A stretch of 40,849 nt of DNA from a virus: positions 1 through 40,849 of the IMG/VR virus record IMGVR_UViG_3300032011_002753; one strand, 5' to 3'. Under the pieces are notes generated by a model. It saw only the letters and a list, made by a program, of their open reading frames with translations. It made no database searches and was not told the origin of the DNA. Position 1 is the first letter of the stretch. Every line of letters starts with the position of its first letter. Both the position numbers and the translations under genes were made by a program. This document shows, piece by piece, positions 38,352-40,849 of the stretch.

Positions 38352-39493
38352 TGAAAGAACCATTTAAAGGAGCAGAAAAAAATAACAGAGCTAATGATGT
38401 TTCACTTCCTGAAAGTGAAAAATTTTCAGTTAGTTTATATGATGTTGATTTAGCAATCATGGAATACATGAGAGATGTTGTATTGCCCGAACTTGATGAG
38501 AATGGAACTAAAATTAAAGTACCAGTTCTATATGGTAATCCAGAAAGATGGAAATCTGCAAGAAAAGATGGTGTTTTAAGAGATGTTCGAGGAAGATTAC
38601 AGTTACCACTAGTAATGTATAAAAGAAACTCGATAGAAAGAGATGCTGCATCTAATTCAATTAACAGATATCTATCATATCCAACATATCAAAAATATAA
38701 TAAAGGTAATAAATACGATAAGTTTAGTTTAATGAATGGTGTAAAACCAAATACACAAAACTACAACATTACAGTACCTGATTATGTGAGTATTACATAT
38801 GAAGTAATGATTTGGACATCATTTACAGAACATATGAATAAAGTAGTAGAACAATTTCAATATGCAACTGATGATTATTGGGGAAATAAAGATAAATTTA
38901 AATTTAGAGTAAGAATCGATTCATTTGATAATCAACAAGAAGTAGGACAAGGTTCAGAACGTATTATTAGAACTACATTCAATATGGTTGCAAATGCTTA
39001 TCTATTACCAGAGAAATTTAACAAAAAACCTACGAATCAATTATCATTTGGACCAAAAAAGATTATTATTGGTATGGAAACTGATTTAACTGGTGGTGGA
39101 GGTAATGGTGTTGTTTCTGCTAAACCAGAACTTATTAATGAATATGCAGATATACTAAATTATTTATCATTAAGAGGTGCATCATCTGGTTCATATTTAG
39201 ATGATGATACATTTGTAGTTTCAAATATAGAAATTCCAAAAGTTCCACCATCATTGGTAGATTCTTTTGATGAAGATAGAAAATATAACATTTATATCAA
39301 TGGTGTTAACATTCCATCTGCAAAATGGACAAGTGAAGTAAGTGGAAGTAATTTATTAGTTAACTTTAACACAGGTTCTTTATCAGAAGGTGGTGTATAT
39401 CCAACTGATTTAGTTACAACCACAACAGAATTAGGTTATAACATTACTGGTAGTGATGAATTTGGTATAACCGGGAAGTTTATTGAATTATGA
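38351..39493 (+). CDS. Tail sheath stabiliser / tail completion protein (T4 gp15-like) with extra C-terminal beta module
   Basis: 380 residues against 272 in T4 gp15. The core (about 20-240) has V-P-V-L-Y-G-N-P-E-R-W, R-L-Q-L-P-L-V, V-S-I-T-Y-E-V-M-I-W-T-S and H-M-N-K-V-V-E-Q-F, similar to the gp15 segments 'V-P-I-T-Y ... I-Y-E-L-S-I-F-T-R-Y-x-x-x-x-x-x-x-V-E-Q'. gp15 caps the tail tube and sheath, so this is evidence for a contractile tail. The C-terminal ~70 residues are a separate beta module beginning Y-N-I-Y-I-N-G and ending G-I-T-G-K-F-I. It is shared with the next two small genes. Coupled by ATGA to the following gene. Confidence 0.75.
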   Translation: MKEPFKGAEKNNRANDVSLPESEKFSVSLYDVDLAIMEYMRDVVLPELDENGTKIKVPVLYGNPERWKSARKDGVLRDVRGRLQLPLVMYKRNSIERDAASNSINRYLSYPTYQKYNKGNKYDKFSLMNGVKPNTQNYNITVPDYVSITYEVMIWTSFTEHMNKVVEQFQYATDDYWGNKDKFKFRVRIDSFDNQQEVGQGSERIIRTTFNMVANAYLLPEKFNKKPTNQLSFGPKKIIIGMETDLTGGGGNGVVSAKPELINEYADILNYLSLRGASSGSYLDDDTFVVSNIEIPKVPPSLVDSFDEDRKYNIYINGVNIPSAKWTSEVSGSNLLVNFNTGSLSEGGVYPTDLVTTTTELGYNITGSDEFGITGKFIEL

Positions 39494-39819
39494 TTAAAGA
39501 TTTAAGAAATTTATTACAACAAGTTCACGAACCTGATTCGTTTTTATTATCTGAACACGATGGTGCTCACCCAACGTATCATATTTTTAAACTAGCTGAT
39601 GCAAGGTTTAAAGATTTAGATTTAAAATTAAGACCATTTAGACCAGAACACGCTAGATTTGATATATTTATAAATGGTCAATACATTTTAGAGAGTGATT
39701 ATGTATTTGACGTTGATAATAAAGATATATTAGTAAAATTTAAGAAGGCGAATTTCTCATACACACTTAGTTCTGATGATTCGATTTTTATAAAAGGAGA
39801 TATTCAGATAGATGGCTAA
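39490..39819 (+). CDS. Small protein with shared D-I-F-I-N-G beta module (109 aa)
   Basis: The N-terminal half is helical and polar. Residues ~52-109 carry the module F-D-I-F-I-N-G-Q-Y-I ... I-L-V-K-F ... F-I-K-G-D-I. The same order of strands is found at the end of the gp15-like protein and in the protein at 39812. No named family. It sits between a tail-completion gene and a fibre gene and starts by ATGA coupling, so a tail-end or fibre-attachment role is likely. Function unproven. Confidence 0.6.
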   Translation: MIKDLRNLLQQVHEPDSFLLSEHDGAHPTYHIFKLADARFKDLDLKLRPFRPEHARFDIFINGQYILESDYVFDVDNKDILVKFKKANFSYTLSSDDSIFIKGDIQIDG

Positions 39820-40195
39820 GATAATAAGTAAAACAAGAAAAAAACCAGATATTATCGTTATACCAAAAGGTATCTCTAAAACAGCATCATTAGTTAATGA
39901 AGTTTTTAACGATTTTATTATACATAAACATACACCAGATTCTATTTCAAATACTGATGGAATATTTACATTAGTACTAAATAATAAAAAATTCGTATAT
40001 CAAGAAATTAAAGTTGACAAAGACAAAGAGTATGTTGATATTTATTTACAAGGTACTTTTGTAGAATCATCAACTTATTCGATTGTAGATAATGGTACAA
40101 ATATAGTTATAACATTTAACCAAACTATAACCTTAGAACCTGATGAAATAACTGCATCAGATTTTATAGTTAGAGGAAAAATAGTGAGTAGATAA
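39812..40195 (+). CDS. Small protein with shared D-I-Y-L-Q-G beta module (127 aa)
   Basis: The N-terminal ~60 residues are basic then mixed. Residues ~72-127 carry the module V-D-I-Y-L-Q-G-T-F-V ... I-V-I-T-F ... F-I-V-R-G-K-I. It is a paralogue of the module in the two upstream genes. The start has AAGGAG nearby and overlaps the previous gene by eight bases. One base separates its stop from the fibre ATG. It may connect the fibre or baseplate to the neck/tail; this is inference. Confidence 0.6.
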   Translation: MAKIISKTRKKPDIIVIPKGISKTASLVNEVFNDFIIHKHTPDSISNTDGIFTLVLNNKKFVYQEIKVDKDKEYVDIYLQGTFVESSTYSIVDNGTNIVITFNQTITLEPDEITASDFIVRGKIVSR

Positions 40196-40196
40196 T

Positions 40197-40849
40197 ATGG
40201 CGACGTTAATTGCAAGTAAACAGATATCTGGAGTAGTAACCGCCTCGGTAATAAATGGTGAATTTTTAGTAAGTGGTTCATCTATATTAACTGGTTCGAT
40301 GTTTGTAACTGGTGCAATAAGTGCATCAGAAATTTCGGCATCTTCATTTACGGGCGATGGTTCTAACCTTTCTTTTGGTGGAACTAATATTCTTAGTGGT
40401 TCATCACAAATTACTATATCCCAAACAGGTGGATATACTGCTTTTAGTTCATCAATTGCTGCATCAGTATCTTCATCAACCTTACCCGAAGGAGTAGTTA
40501 GTGGTTCATCACAAATTGATTATGATGATATAGCTGATAAACCGGCATTTATTGGAGGTACAAACGTAACTGTAACCTCTGGTAGTGGTGGTATTACAAT
40601 TAACTCCACTGGTGGTGGAGGAGGTGGAGGTGGTTCAACCGATATTTCATACCTAAATCAATACACATCATCGACTGATACAAGATTAGGTATTATTGAA
40701 TCTACAACTTCATCTTTAGACCAAAGATTAGACCAAATAGAATCAAATACTGGTTCATATGGTTCAGGTGGGGATATAAGTTCACTAAATACATTTACAT
40801 CTTCAATACAAACCGAAGTAGATGGATTATCATCTGCAACATCATCTTA
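40197..40849 (+). CDS. Fibre-like structural protein, 5' part (runs off the window)
   Basis: ATG 40197; no stop before the window ends (217 complete codons visible). The sequence is dominated by Ser, Thr, Gly and Ile with repeated S-G-S-S-Q-I units, an eight-Gly hinge near 40610-40635, and a predicted coiled-coil part after it (L-D-Q-R-L-D-Q-I-E-S-N). Such architecture is usual for phage tail or neck fibres. No Shine-Dalgarno is visible. The first gene of the window is also fibre-like, so both edges of the fragment lie in repetitive genes. Whether the two are parts of one gene cannot be decided from this window. Confidence 0.65.
   Translation, partial: MATLIASKQISGVVTASVINGEFLVSGSSILTGSMFVTGAISASEISASSFTGDGSNLSFGGTNILSGSSQITISQTGGYTAFSSSIAASVSSSTLPEGVVSGSSQIDYDDIADKPAFIGGTNVTVTSGSGGITINSTGGGGGGGGSTDISYLNQYTSSTDTRLGIIESTTSSLDQRLDQIESNTGSYGSGGDISSLNTFTSSIQTEVDGLSSATSS

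Noticed and set aside
39663-39674. TATATTTATAAA, a near copy of the late-promoter word
   Set aside because: It encodes Ile-Phe-Ile of the conserved D-I-F-I-N-G module inside a gene and has no start codon of its own within 100 bases. Coincidence of codons is more likely.
1-40849. tRNA genes, CRISPR arrays, insertion sequences, integrase or attachment sites
   Set aside because: No cloverleaf-like intergenic stretch, no regular repeat-spacer array, no transposase or integrase frame and no long direct repeat were seen. Gaps between genes are mostly under 70 bases, and the largest (33636-33797) is explained by a terminator and leader.

Overview
This is part of the genome of an AT-rich, contractile-tailed, T4-like phage, probably marine. 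The evidence is a set of T4-type late genes, all on the + strand: large terminase (gp17-like), portal (gp20-like), prohead protease (gp21-like), acidic scaffold (gp22-like), major capsid protein (gp23-like) and three neck or tail-completion proteins (gp13-, gp14- and gp15-like). No replication, tRNA, lysogeny or CRISPR genes are visible, and both edges cut through fibre-like genes, so this is a fragment. The host cannot be fixed. A recurrent promoter-like word, TATATTTATATA, fits the Bacteroidota -7 element TAnnTTTG except for its last base. Many late genes nevertheless carry good Shine-Dalgarno sequences, which is unusual for Bacteroidota, so the host remains open.

Layout. (1) 1-2830: the 3' end of a long fibre or tail-tip gene, a tail-assembly-chaperone-like gene and a small gene. 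(2) 2835-18638: a tightly packed, mostly overlapping glycan cassette. It holds at least three glycosyltransferase types, two unusual GT7 enzymes with a LamG domain inserted into the catalytic domain, a Methyltransf_24-like methyltransferase, a TagD-like cytidylyltransferase, a radical SAM protein with a partner LamG protein, three SDR epimerase-like proteins, an RmlC-like epimerase and a thiamine-diphosphate enzyme split into two minimal halves. It looks like a sugar-nucleotide synthesis and transfer pathway, for glycosylating virions or remodelling the host surface. (3) 18695-21841: one 1048-residue protein joining a HxGH nucleotidyltransferase, a zinc ribbon, a very basic segment and a KxDG ligase-like nucleotidyltransferase. 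(4) 21901-33330: packaging and head genes, interspersed with virion-type proteins that contain repeated hydrophobic-x-Glu sites resembling prohead-protease sites. (5) 33366-33635: a phage copy of ribosomal protein bS21. (6) 33798-36641: scaffold and major capsid genes, bracketed by the only two clear intrinsic terminators. (7) 36742-40849: neck and tail-completion genes, two small proteins that share a beta-module with the gp15-like C terminus, and the 5' part of a Ser/Thr/Gly-rich fibre gene.

Regulation. TATATTTATATA or a close variant precedes seven gene blocks, 13-37 nt before the start codon, and looks like a phage late promoter without a -35 element. Genes of the glycan cassette mostly lack Shine-Dalgarno sequences and rely on overlapping stop/start codons. 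Genes from about 22.5 kb onward mostly have AAGGAG-like sites. This contrast, together with the phage bS21, suggests translation control as a theme. The points most worth testing are the LamG-in-GT7 architecture, the 1048-residue fusion, the bead-like SVNE protein and bS21.
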